A stretch of DNA of 64,000 nucleotides, taken from assembly GCA_022510425.1 (NCBI GenBank), contig JAFLTO010000007.1, forward strand, positions 86,744-150,743, read 5' to 3'. Of the stretch, positions 53,184 to 61,448 are shown one piece after another. Source of the stretch: Muribaculaceae bacterium (GTDB lineage: Bacteria > Bacteroidota > Bacteroidia > Bacteroidales > Muribaculaceae). A model generated the notes under the pieces. The model was given only the letters and a program-made list of their open reading frames with translations, ran no database searches and was not told the origin of the DNA. The position numbers and the translations under genes are program-made. Each line of letters opens with the position of its first letter. The stretch's first letter is position 1.

Positions 53184-54425
53184 TCATGTCAATGTCAAGA
53201 CGGATAAGCCCGGAGAGAAAATAAATTCAGCCACTTCCCGCATTTCCGCCGGCGTCACTGCCATTATTCTTTCCGCAGTGGTGGAAATATCATGCACCTT
53301 GTTAAAATACAACACACTTTTCCCCAGTGACATGGCTCGGTTCTCTATCTGATCACTTGATGCTAATAGCTGCCCACAATATTGTCTCTTGATTTTTTCA
53401 AAAGCTGAGTCCTTCATGGTGTCGCCACAAAGAATTTCAACTTCCCGTTGAATCACTTTCCTGCATTTGCTTACATTTACAGGATCACACCCGAAATAGA
53501 TAACCAGCAACCCCGTGTTACTCAACAGGCTGACATTGCTATCCACAGCATACACATAGCCCTTTTTCTCACGTAATTCCCGGTTGAGTTTCGAATTTAG
53601 ACACGGTCCTGCCAAGTAATTATTCAGAAGGAAGAGAGCAAACCTTCGCTCATCATTCCTTCCAAATGCTCGGGAGCCCATTATTGTGTTGGCCTGATGC
53701 GTGCCATGGTCTCTCTTTACATCGAAATGCTCCATTGGAGGTGGTAAAATTCTGTCATGCACCACTTTCACAGAAGGTATTTCCCCGAAATATTTCTCCA
53801 CTTTACGCATCATTTCCTTATCTGAAAGGGGCGTGACACAATAAAGCACCATATTCTCCGGTTGGTAAAACCTGTCTATAAATCCTCTGCAATCAGTCCC
53901 GGTAATTTTCCTTACACTTTCCGGGCTACCCAATATGTTATGGGAGAGGCCTGAACCTTTGTAAGCCAACTCCTCGAATTCATCATACACTCGTTCTGCA
54001 GGATTATCAAGATAACTATAGATTTCCTCCACTATCACTTCGCGTTCTTTATCTATATCGGGCGAGGGGAACCGGCTTGAAGTCACAAGGTCGCCTAATA
54101 ATTCCAATGCCCTCTCTTCATATCCGGCCGGAGCATTGGTATACACCATAGTTTCCTCCTTAGAGGTATAGGCATTCAATTCTCCTCCCACAACTTCCAT
54201 CCTGGCAGAAATCTGCCAAGCTCTCCTCTTGTCGGTACCCTTGAATATGGTGTGTTCCACAAAATGTGCAAGGCCTTCATGTTCTGGATCCTCATCTCGG
54301 CTTCCGGCATTCACCACTATTCCGATATAACTTACCAAACCTTCCCTTTTGCGGCACACCACTCTCAAGCCATTGGAGAGTGTGACCGGAAAAGTATTTT
54401 GTTCTTTTATTATTTTAGAGTGCAT
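53184..54425 (-). CDS. M16-family zinc metallopeptidase
   Basis: The 413-residue protein has the inverted zinc motif His54-Phe-Val-Glu57-His58 (HFVEH), the distal Glu region in TSKEETMVYTNAP, and the M16 fold repeats. The second half has the RGTHQANTIMGSRAF-like block (here DHGTHQANTIMGSRAFGR) and the substrate-binding residues near RELREKKGYVYAVDS. M16 peptidases of this size act as processing proteases. No signal peptide is visible, so it may be cytoplasmic. A TAAATTTG -7 box lies at 54472-54479 on the minus strand, about 46 bp upstream. Confidence 0.9.
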   Translation of the reverse strand: MHSKIIKEQNTFPVTLSNGLRVVCRKREGLVSYIGIVVNAGSRDEDPEHEGLAHFVEHTIFKGTDKRRAWQISARMEVVGGELNAYTSKEETMVYTNAPAGYEERALELLGDLVTSSRFPSPDIDKEREVIVEEIYSYLDNPAERVYDEFEELAYKGSGLSHNILGSPESVRKITGTDCRGFIDRFYQPENMVLYCVTPLSDKEMMRKVEKYFGEIPSVKVVHDRILPPPMEHFDVKRDHGTHQANTIMGSRAFGRNDERRFALFLLNNYLAGPCLNSKLNRELREKKGYVYAVDSNVSLLSNTGLLVIYFGCDPVNVSKCRKVIQREVEILCGDTMKDSAFEKIKRQYCGQLLASSDQIENRAMSLGKSVLYFNKVHDISTTAERIMAVTPAEMREVAEFIFSPGLSVLTLT

Positions 54426-54553
54426 TTATTCTTTTTTTTGCAGAGAAATGGCCCCTTTTCTCTTATTATGGCAAATTTAATAAAATTTCTGTCTAAATTT
54501 GCGATTAATCTCATAGTATTATTCTCTTAATTATGAGAGTCATTATTCCTTGA

Positions 54554-56242
54554 ATGGATCTTAATCAAGAAAATAAAGACAAATCTCCCCAAAATCCGGA
54601 TGGTCCGCAAAAAACTGATGCGGTCGGGAACAATATTGCCAATAAGATCCAAAATATAATAAATAAAGGTGTTGCTCAACAAGATATAAGAACGGCACAT
54701 CTATTACAAGGAGAAATAAACAATACCACCGACGATGATACCGGCATAAAAATAAACCCTCCTGAATCCAAAGAGACACCTCCGGTTTCTGAACCGGAAG
54801 AAAAGCCTTTGCCTCCTTGGTTGTTAAAATTCAATCATTGGCACCGAAAAAACATGTCGGATTTTATTTTCCTCTTATGGCTGGCTGTAGTGGTGGGTAT
54901 TTTTTCCGGTTTCGGGGCTCATATTTTCAATCGTCTCATCACAATCACTTCCGATATATTCCTCAATCACATCAAAGCTGACAGGATTAATTGGTGGCTG
55001 CTGTTTGTTCCTGTGGGTGGAATTCTTTTAGCCGGAATATACACACGATATATTATTCACACCAATCTCACCCACGGAGTGACCCGAATGATGCATAGTG
55101 TCTATAAAGGAAAATTCTTATTCAAGAGAAATCTTATTTACTCCCCCATCATCGGAAGTTCCATTACTCTGGGATTAGGAGGATCTGCAGGATCGGAAGG
55201 ACCTATAGCTATTTCAGGAGCCGCCATAGGCAGTAATCTGGGCAGATGGCTGCAATTGAAAATGCCCCTTGTGAAGGTATTGGTGGCTTGTGGAGCTGCA
55301 GCGGGTATTTCCGGGATTTTCCAATCTCCTGTTGGTGGTTTATTGTTTACACTTGAATTCTTGAAAATGGAGATTGGCACTCTTTCCATTCTTGCCGTTA
55401 TGCTCTCTTCCCTGGTGTCGTATGGTGTGGTTTTCTTATGTAACGGATGCCATGTTCCTACAGAATTTTTTCCGGCCGACAGTATTAATCCTGATCAGTA
55501 TGGCGCCGCGGTGTTGTTGGGCTTGTTATGTGGTGCATACTCATTGTATTATTCACAAGTAATCAACAAGACTGATCAACTGTTTATAAAAATAAAGAAT
55601 CCTTGGTATCGAAACATTATAGGAGGGTTAAGCATAGGTTTATGCCTTATGCTGTTTCCTTCACTTTATGGTGTTGGCTATCCGGTGATGTCTGAAGTTA
55701 TTCATTCTCAGTTTGAAGCCTTGTCCAGAGGTGATGTGTTTTTAGGAATGGATATCGGTATCTGGGGGGTGATGTTAGTGGCTCTTCTCATTCTTGCCAT
55801 TAAATGCTGGGCATGTGGCGCGTGCAATGCCAGCGGCGGTGTGTCAAGTGATTTCGCTCCCACGCTATATGCCGGGGCCATTGCCGGTTTTTTATTCTCT
55901 TATTTCAGCAATGAGGTGCTTCACACGCATTTACCTGTGCCCGCTTTTGTTGTTTTGGGTATGGGAGCTGTTATGGCCGGATGTATCGAGGCCCCGATGA
56001 TGACCATTTTCATTGTAATGAACATGTGTACAGATGTGGCTTTCCTTTTAGCAATTATTCTCGCTGTATATGCCAGCTATATTACAGTGAGGGTCCTTTC
56101 TCATATACGTGGTTATGATGCTAAACTCGTGAGACACCTCGAATGGTTTCATGAACATGAGAATTTTGAAAAAACAAATGATGCAGGGGATGGCGGTGAT
56201 GCCACAAATCCCGGTAACATCACTGCTCCTTTCCAAATGTAA
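54554..56242 (+). CDS. ClC-family chloride channel or transporter
   Basis: The 562-residue protein has a disordered N-terminal tail of about 85 residues rich in Asn, Asp, Glu and Pro, and then the ClC fold. The G-x-EGP filter is GSEGP (213-217), with the gating Glu215. The GSGIP position is instead THGVT, so the selectivity-filter Ser is absent, and the third filter block is GGVSSDFAPTLY. No CBS domains follow. The gating Glu suggests an H+/Cl- exchanger, but the altered first filter makes selectivity uncertain. A -7 box TAAATTTG (54494-54501) lies 52 bp upstream. The stop is directly next to the stop of the converging SGNH gene. Confidence 0.87.
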   Translation: MDLNQENKDKSPQNPDGPQKTDAVGNNIANKIQNIINKGVAQQDIRTAHLLQGEINNTTDDDTGIKINPPESKETPPVSEPEEKPLPPWLLKFNHWHRKNMSDFIFLLWLAVVVGIFSGFGAHIFNRLITITSDIFLNHIKADRINWWLLFVPVGGILLAGIYTRYIIHTNLTHGVTRMMHSVYKGKFLFKRNLIYSPIIGSSITLGLGGSAGSEGPIAISGAAIGSNLGRWLQLKMPLVKVLVACGAAAGISGIFQSPVGGLLFTLEFLKMEIGTLSILAVMLSSLVSYGVVFLCNGCHVPTEFFPADSINPDQYGAAVLLGLLCGAYSLYYSQVINKTDQLFIKIKNPWYRNIIGGLSIGLCLMLFPSLYGVGYPVMSEVIHSQFEALSRGDVFLGMDIGIWGVMLVALLILAIKCWACGACNASGGVSSDFAPTLYAGAIAGFLFSYFSNEVLHTHLPVPAFVVLGMGAVMAGCIEAPMMTIFIVMNMCTDVAFLLAIILAVYASYITVRVLSHIRGYDAKLVRHLEWFHEHENFEKTNDAGDGGDATNPGNITAPFQM

Positions 56243-57040
56243 TCATTCGTCCGGGTGCAGATATATGAATTTATGGCCTTTGGTTGAAGTGCCTGAGTCC
56301 GGCACTTCGGTAAGTATAGGATGACTTGATTTCCTTATCCATCTCATAAGGGTGTCGGCCCAGACGTCAGCTCCTCTTCTTGTGGGATGTACCTTATCAG
56401 GACCTCTTTCAATATCCAAAGTTTCTATTTTGAAAAGTTTACCCTTAGGCACGCCCTTTTCAAGCATGGAATAAACCCCTTTGTCTTCCTTCCATAACGG
56501 AGGACCCACCCATACAAACGGAATATCATCCATTTCCGACACTATTTTTTCCACATCCGGAATCCTGCGTTCAAAATGTTTCAATTCCATTTCGTTCGAT
56601 CCTAATGAAATGATTACAAAATCAGGCTTGCTCATTTCCATATACGACCGGATTTTTCCGGAATTTTCCCATCCCGGAATCGATGAAGATTCCCAGGTCA
56701 CCCCGGTGACGGTATAATTATTTTTTGTGCCGTATTTAGAAATGCTCATTGCTAAATGATGGGTCATGGAGTCCCCGAAAACCAAAACGGAATGCACTGC
56801 CGTGTCCGGTTCTACCAAAGTTTCAACTGGTATCGGTATTGTATCTTCAATTTCTATTACAACATCTTTTGCAGGTTCTTCTTCCTTTGCTAAAAGGGTT
56901 TCAGGGAAAGGGGCTTTTTTGAAGGTGTGGTTCCCCAACTTAAATTCCTCAGAAAACGAAATTCCAATGAACAACACCATTGTCACGGTGATCAAAATCC
57001 ACATGGAATATATTGGCGAGGGACGTTTAATCTTTCTCAA
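56243..57040 (-). CDS. SGNH/GDSL hydrolase-like protein with N-terminal membrane anchor
   Basis: This 265-residue protein has one N-terminal helix (MWILITVTMVLFIGISF) and a SGNH domain: VFGDSMTHHL with Ser91, GSNEM as the block III Asn, and DKVHPTRRGADVWADTL with Asp215 and His218. It belongs with the DHHW/DUF459-like acyl-transfer partners of MBOAT proteins. It overlaps the MBOAT gene by 4 bp, so both are translated together. Expected role: moving an acyl (probably acetyl) group from the MBOAT to an extracytoplasmic glycan. Confidence 0.85.
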   Translation of the reverse strand: MRKIKRPSPIYSMWILITVTMVLFIGISFSEEFKLGNHTFKKAPFPETLLAKEEEPAKDVVIEIEDTIPIPVETLVEPDTAVHSVLVFGDSMTHHLAMSISKYGTKNNYTVTGVTWESSSIPGWENSGKIRSYMEMSKPDFVIISLGSNEMELKHFERRIPDVEKIVSEMDDIPFVWVGPPLWKEDKGVYSMLEKGVPKGKLFKIETLDIERGPDKVHPTRRGADVWADTLMRWIRKSSHPILTEVPDSGTSTKGHKFIYLHPDE

Positions 57041-58524
57041 AATTGAAAATATATGAAAGGTTGAACTTCAGCCAACATAAACTCCACTACCAATTGCACC
57101 ACTGCCACAAACACCACCAGCTTTACGAGCCATGGAGAGTGGATATATTTCAGTTGCAATTTATCAGCCCAGGTTTGAGGCACAAAATGCATTATTATCA
57201 ATACAAGCATCATCACACACCATAAAGTTCTGGCTTCAAAAAACTGTGGCAACTGCCATAATTTAAAATCGGTGAAGATATTCTTAATTATCAGTATGGA
57301 ATCACTGAAATCTTTGGCACGGAAAAACACCCATAAAAACGAAACATAAAGAAATGTTAGCAACCAGGAAAGGAATATGGTTACAGCATTGTCCGGAATT
57401 CTTCTCAACACGGGTTGGCAAGCTTTATGGAGGGCAAGTCCCGCTCCATGCATTCCTCCCCAGAATACAAATTTCCATGCGGCACCATGCCATAAGCCGC
57501 CAATAAGCATTGTCAAGAAATTGTTGACATACGTTCTTAATGTGCCCTTACGGTTGCCTCCTAAGGGAATATAGAGATAATCCCTTAACCATGAGGATAA
57601 GGATATGTGCCATCTTCTCCAGAATTCAGTGAGATTTTTGCTCTGATAGGGTGAATCAAAATTGGTGCCGAGCCTGAATCCCATTATCAGGGCTAATCCA
57701 ATAGCCATGTCTGAATATCCTGAAAAGTCACAATAAATCTGCATTGTGTATCCCACTACCCCCATTAACGCCTGAACTCCGGTATAGAACTCAGGGTTAT
57801 TGAAGATAAGGTCGTTGTATTGGGCTATATAATCAGCTATCAAGGCCTTCTTTATTATACCGACAATCACCAGCCATAGTCCCCCCCAAATCATTTCCGG
57901 AGAAGCTTCCCGGTTCTTCTTCAATTGGGGTAGAAAATAATCCGCCCTCACTATAGGTCCTGCCACCAATGCCGGGAAAAAGGAGAGAAAGAACAGATAG
58001 TCAAACCATGTTCTGGTAGGCACTATCTTTCGTTTATATATATCCACCACATAACTGATGGATTGGAAGGTATAGAAGGATATACCCACCGGAAGAATTA
58101 TCTCCAAGGGTTGAAAATTACCCTCCACCATCGCATTCCAGTTCCATAGGAAAAAGTTGGCATATTTAAAATATCCTAAAATTGATAGCGAGATGCAGAT
58201 TGAGAGCCACATAAGTGCTAATCTCCTCCCTTTGGTTCGTGTCCTGAATATCGCCCAGGATATGATCCAATCAATAAAGGAGGTGGCTATCAACATCAGA
58301 AAAAAATACCCTGAAGACTTATAATAGAAAAAGAGCGAGAAGGCCACTACAAAAAGCACCATCTTTGCCTTACTCTTCTTCAATCCGATATAAATCGGTA
58401 AAAATATGATGAACAGGAACCAAAAGATGCCTGATGAAAAAAGCATCGGAGTCTTGCCGTCGTAGACGAAAAGATTGCCGATGTTTTTCAATACTTGAGT
58501 GGCTTCAAAATCACTCCAGTCCAT
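57037..58524 (-). CDS. MBOAT-family O-acyltransferase
   Basis: The 495-residue membrane protein has about ten helices. It has the conserved motifs YCDFSGYSDMAIG, TEFWRRWHISLSSWLRDYLYIPLGG and the catalytic His346 in GGLWHGAAW. This is the DltB/AlgI-like branch used for O-acetylation of extracellular polysaccharides or alanylation. Flanking SGNH genes (4-bp overlap downstream, 9 bp upstream) support an AlgI/PatA-like system that exports acyl groups across the inner membrane. The glycan target is not evident. Confidence 0.92.
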   Translation of the reverse strand: MDWSDFEATQVLKNIGNLFVYDGKTPMLFSSGIFWFLFIIFLPIYIGLKKSKAKMVLFVVAFSLFFYYKSSGYFFLMLIATSFIDWIISWAIFRTRTKGRRLALMWLSICISLSILGYFKYANFFLWNWNAMVEGNFQPLEIILPVGISFYTFQSISYVVDIYKRKIVPTRTWFDYLFFLSFFPALVAGPIVRADYFLPQLKKNREASPEMIWGGLWLVIVGIIKKALIADYIAQYNDLIFNNPEFYTGVQALMGVVGYTMQIYCDFSGYSDMAIGLALIMGFRLGTNFDSPYQSKNLTEFWRRWHISLSSWLRDYLYIPLGGNRKGTLRTYVNNFLTMLIGGLWHGAAWKFVFWGGMHGAGLALHKACQPVLRRIPDNAVTIFLSWLLTFLYVSFLWVFFRAKDFSDSILIIKNIFTDFKLWQLPQFFEARTLWCVMMLVLIIMHFVPQTWADKLQLKYIHSPWLVKLVVFVAVVQLVVEFMLAEVQPFIYFQF

Positions 58525-58533
58525 CTTTCAAGT

Positions 58534-59196
58534 TTATTCACCCCTCTCGGGCCACAATGACTCTATATTAAGTATTTCATTGCCCACTTGTTCCCCAAGC
58601 ACTTTATATCCCCAGTCTGTGAGATGCACGTAATCATGCCTGATCATAACTCTGGAATTTAGAAATCTCATTCCTGCGTCTGCATTATTATCTATAACAT
58701 ACGTATCCGGATGTGTTTCTACAAAAGCCACAATTTCATCGGCTACATCTCGGTTCTTATAATTGATTCTCCAAGACCCTTTCTTTTTATATTTTCTTCT
58801 TTTATTGGTGAAAGGTGTCACAAATACTATCTTTGTATCGGGTAGTTTTTTATTGATAGTTTCATAAAACGCATTCAATTCCTGCCGGAATGAAGCTTTG
58901 GTGAAATTGGTGTCATAGGCTCCATTGGTGCCAAGATGCACAATTAAAATATCGGGCTGAAAGGCGAAAATGGAATCATAATATTCCGGATTGAATTTAA
59001 AGCTGTAAAAACAAATTCCGTTTTTTGCCCACCAATTGAAATCAATATCCGGATGTTGGCTGCGCAATATAGTCTCAACCTTTTTAGGATAGGTTTTGGA
59101 ATTCACATGAGAATCTCCCGTCATAAAGACTTTTTGGGCCAAACCACCAAAAAAGCAGCCGGTGCAAAGAAGTATACAGGTTAGTTTTCTTAACAT
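58534..59196 (-). CDS. Secreted SGNH/GDSL hydrolase
   Basis: This 220-residue protein has a signal peptide with a Cys near its end (MLRKLTCILLCTGCFFGGLA) and a SGNH domain: FMTGDSHVN (Ser29), HLGTNGAYD (Asn), and DYVHLTDWG (Asp188, His191). It probably acts as acetyl transferase or esterase on the same glycan as the MBOAT partner 9 bp downstream. A terminator-like hairpin for the upstream NlpC gene ends 6 bp before this ATG, so expression may depend on read-through. Confidence 0.83.
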   Translation of the reverse strand: MLRKLTCILLCTGCFFGGLAQKVFMTGDSHVNSKTYPKKVETILRSQHPDIDFNWWAKNGICFYSFKFNPEYYDSIFAFQPDILIVHLGTNGAYDTNFTKASFRQELNAFYETINKKLPDTKIVFVTPFTNKRRKYKKKGSWRINYKNRDVADEIVAFVETHPDTYVIDNNADAGMRFLNSRVMIRHDYVHLTDWGYKVLGEQVGNEILNIESLWPERGE

Positions 59197-59202
59197 AAAA
59201 AA

Positions 59203-59223
59203 GGGTGATTTCTAAAATCACCC
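59203..59223 (-). terminator. Terminator of the NlpC/P60 gene, abutting the SGNH start codon
   Basis: GGGTGATTT, 3 nt, AAATCACCC form a 9-bp stem. On the minus strand it is followed by TTTTTT and immediately by the ATG of the SGNH hydrolase gene (59194-59196). It can act as an attenuator for the O-acylation genes. Confidence 0.8.
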
Positions 59224-59260
59224 CAAATTTATAAAAAATCTCTCTATTATTCGGTTGTTC

Positions 59261-59884
59261 TTATTCAGTTATTATTCTTCTTGCACCTACATATCTCTTT
59301 TTGTAATATGGTGCGGTGCTGTTATTAATTTCGATTCCACCGCTCACAGCTGAATGAATGAATTTAAAGGTATCCTTTTCATTATCAGCTTCCACTACGA
59401 TACCTACATGTCCCACGCCTCCTTTGCTTCTTGGACTTGTAAAGAACACCAGGTCGCCCGGTCTTAAATCTCCTTTTTCCACTTTTACACCATCTGAATA
59501 TTGTGCACTGGATGAAGCATTGAGTTTATAGCCAAATTGTTTGTAAACATATCCGGTAAAACCTGAGCAATCAAATCCGGCGGGTGTCTTTCCACCTCTA
59601 CGATATTTTAACCCGGAGTGACTCTTTGCCTCGTTTAAAAGGTCGCCTATCATTTCTATGCTTTCCTGCGACAGATTACCAAACACCGGATCTTCGATTT
59701 CCTTGGTTTCTATTTCAAATTTAAGGTAATCATTGATCACACTTTTGTCGATACTGCTTTTTGCATTAGCCAATAACTGAGTATGCATCTGTTGATGCAC
59801 TGATTTTGATGGGGTGGTCTTTGCAAATATTTGTGGGCTAGTTAGTAAGAGAAATGAAAGTATTATTGATGAAGCGAATTTCAT
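59261..59884 (-). CDS. NlpC/P60 cell-wall endopeptidase
   Basis: The protein of about 207 residues starts at the ATG at 59884, which opens a signal peptide (MKFASSIILSFLLLTSPQIFA). A TAATTTTG -7 box at 59929-59936 (minus strand) overlaps the longer ORF start, so that start is unlikely. The NlpC/P60 domain has the catalytic Cys106 in FDCSGF, His159 in VGHVGIVVE and His177 in FIHS. It should cleave peptidoglycan stem peptides in the periplasm. It has its own terminator 38 bp after the stop. Confidence 0.9.
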   Translation of the reverse strand: MKFASSIILSFLLLTSPQIFAKTTPSKSVHQQMHTQLLANAKSSIDKSVINDYLKFEIETKEIEDPVFGNLSQESIEMIGDLLNEAKSHSGLKYRRGGKTPAGFDCSGFTGYVYKQFGYKLNASSSAQYSDGVKVEKGDLRPGDLVFFTSPRSKGGVGHVGIVVEADNEKDTFKFIHSAVSGGIEINNSTAPYYKKRYVGARRIITE

Positions 59885-60299
59885 TAGTTGGTTTAGATTT
59901 ATTCTTGCTTTCAAATTTGTTTTGTGACACAAAATTACTTAAATAAAATCATTAAATAGCTTATTTTCAACACATACAACTTTAATTAACAAAAATTCAC
60001 ACAATCTCCATTCAATGTCTACTGTTAGTTCCTAATTTTTAATTATTTTATCTTTCGGCACACTTTCCCATCTTCTGTGCCATTAGGTAGCTCCCCGTAG
60101 ATTTGGAAAAATATTGATATATACCATAAAAGTATAATTCGCAGGAGGAAACATCTTTTTAAGGGTGTAGCAATGGTAGACCAATAGTAGACACGAGTAA
60201 AATCAGAATCAAGTTTGAAGGATATTTTGAATTCTGTATAATAAAAATGAACCATTTTAAGGGAGTTAAGGTTATTAAAATTAAAGGTTATAAAACATC
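59885..60299. other. Gene-poor stretch before the GGP-repeat lipoprotein
   Basis: No gene is supported here. It holds the -7 box of the NlpC gene (59929-59936, minus strand), a hairpin GGCACA/TGTGCC (60057-60081) and a plus-strand TAGATTTG (60098-60105). The last could serve as the -7 element of the lipoprotein gene, with TCTG 20 nt upstream as a poor -33. That would give a leader of about 190 nt. A 70-codon minus-strand frame at 60043-60255 has no supporting features. Confidence 0.4.
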
Positions 60300-60716
60300 A
60301 TGGTTATGAAAAAGAAATGGATAATTATGCCGGCTGTAGCTTTGATCAGTCTTGGCTTTGCAACCGGTTGTGGTCCCGTCGTGACCGGCGGACCGGATGT
60401 TGTAGTGGGCGGAGGAATCTATCCGGCTCCCATACCTGTGCCACCTCCCGGGCCGAATGTATTCAGACCTGGCGCTCCTTATGGGCCCGGTTTCTTACCC
60501 GGTGGTCCGGCTCCGGCTATCGGCAATCCCGGTGGACCTGGAGGTCCTGGGGGTCCTGGCGGACCTGGAGGTCCCGGTGGTCCTGGTGGTGGGCCCGGAG
60601 GACCTGGTGGGCCAGGCGGTCCCGGCGGACCTGGAGGGCCTGGAGGGCCTGGAGGACCGGGCGGTCCCGGTGGACCTGGTGGACCTGGAGGACCTGGAGG
60701 ACCTTTAGCTAACTAA
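60300..60716 (+). CDS. Collagen-like GGP-repeat lipoprotein
   Basis: This 138-residue protein has a signal peptide with a lipobox (GFATGC, Cys24) and a Pro/Gly-rich linker. Residues 78-135 consist of 19 Gly-Gly-Pro triplets with one extra Gly near position 98. GGP repeats fit either a polyglycine-II/collagen-like Gly-x-y helix or an extended disordered stalk on the cell surface. No enzyme or binding motif follows; the protein ends LAN. The other frames of this DNA are also open because of the repeat, but the lipoprotein signal identifies this frame. Start at the ATG at 60300 or 60306. Confidence 0.75.
   Translation: MVMKKKWIIMPAVALISLGFATGCGPVVTGGPDVVVGGGIYPAPIPVPPPGPNVFRPGAPYGPGFLPGGPAPAIGNPGGPGGPGGPGGPGGPGGPGGGPGGPGGPGGPGGPGGPGGPGGPGGPGGPGGPGGPGGPLAN
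60531..60704 (+). repeat. Coding minisatellite of 9-bp units (GGP)
   Basis: About 19 units of the form GGN-GGN-CCN code for Gly-Gly-Pro. Third bases vary between units (GGT, GGC, GGA, GGG; CCT, CCC, CCG), so the array has not expanded very recently or is under selection for the protein. Unit-number change by slippage would keep the frame. Confidence 0.85.
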
Positions 60717-60761
60717 AATTTTGAGCCTTTTTGATTTTTTTTGAAAATTTTTTCAATAAAA

Positions 60762-60793
60762 TTTGTGGAATATAAAATTTCGCTATAAATTTG
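60762..60793 (+). promoter_or_regulatory. Promoter for tRNA-Asp
   Basis: TTTG (60762-60765), 20 nt, then TAAATTTG (60786-60793) match the consensus exactly. Transcription should begin near 60800, leaving about 55 nt of 5' leader before the tRNA. Confidence 0.75.
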
Positions 60794-60854
60794 CACTCGC
60801 AAACGGGACGATAAAACGACCAGACAAGCAGTAAAAGTCCCGGAAGCAAATCCT

Positions 60855-60928
60855 GGTGCGGTAGTTCAGTTGGTTAGAATACCGGCCTGTCACGCCGGGG
60901 GTCGCGGGTTCAAGTCCCGTCCGCACCG
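60855..60928 (+). tRNA. tRNA-Asp (anticodon GTC)
   Basis: Acceptor stem GGTGCGG/CCGCACC with discriminator G, D arm with GTTCAGTTGGTTAGAAT, anticodon stem CCGGC/GCCGG with loop CTGTCAC, and T arm GCGGG-TTCAAGT-CCCGT. The length is 74 nt and CCA is not encoded. Confidence 0.97.
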
Positions 60929-60941
60929 CGAGGAGAGAGGA

Positions 60942-60981
60942 GAGCAGCAGTGTAAACATCAGTTTCCTGCTGCTCTTTGTT
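60942..60981 (+). terminator. Terminator-like hairpin after tRNA-Asp
   Basis: The 9-bp stem GAGCAGCAG/CTGCTGCTC with a 16-nt loop is followed by TTTGTTT. It separates the tRNA from aroQ. Confidence 0.75.
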
Positions 60982-61016
60982 TATTAGGACCTCAATAACA
61001 ACATCAACAATAAATC

Positions 61017-61448
61017 ATGATTGCTATAATTAACGGCCCCAATTTAAATCTCTTGGGAAAAAGAGAACCGGATATCTATGGATCTGAAACTTTTGAGTGT
61101 TTTTTAAAAGATCTTAGAGAAAGGTTTCCCCTAATTCCTATCGAATATTTCCAATCAAATTGCGAAGGTCAGATTATCGACCATATCCATAAACTGGGTT
61201 ACGAGTATCCGGAATGTAAAGGAATCGTTATTAATCCGGGTGCTTATTCTCATTATTCATATGCTATCGCCGACGCAATTGCAGCTATCCCTCAGCCTGT
61301 GGTGGAGGTGCACATTTCCAATATAATGGGCAGAGAAGATTTCCGACACCGGTCTGTGACCGCTCCTTATTGTAAAGGAATGCTTACCGGTTTCGGACTT
61401 GAGGGCTATGCATTGGCTATCTCTTATCTCACGAGCATACTCAAATGA
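61017..61448 (+). CDS. aroQ: Type II 3-dehydroquinate dehydratase
   Basis: This enzyme removes water from 3-dehydroquinate in the shikimate pathway as a dodecamer. The 143-residue protein has INGPNLNLLGKREPDIYG (catalytic Arg and Tyr region), QSNCEGQIIDHI, INPGAYSHYSYAIADA, VEVHISN with the catalytic His, and FRHRSVTAPYCKG. It overlaps the O-methyltransferase gene by 4 bp. Confidence 0.96.
   Translation: MIAIINGPNLNLLGKREPDIYGSETFECFLKDLRERFPLIPIEYFQSNCEGQIIDHIHKLGYEYPECKGIVINPGAYSHYSYAIADAIAAIPQPVVEVHISNIMGREDFRHRSVTAPYCKGMLTGFGLEGYALAISYLTSILK

Noticed and set aside
60043..60255. 70-codon minus-strand frame in the gap upstream of the GGP lipoprotein
   Set aside because: No start context, no recognisable domain, AT-rich composition like the rest of the gap.
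60317..60712. Alternate-frame Arg/Trp-rich and Val/Leu-rich proteins in the GGP-repeat gene
   Set aside because: The 9-bp repeat keeps all plus-strand frames open. Only the GGP frame starts with a lipoprotein signal.
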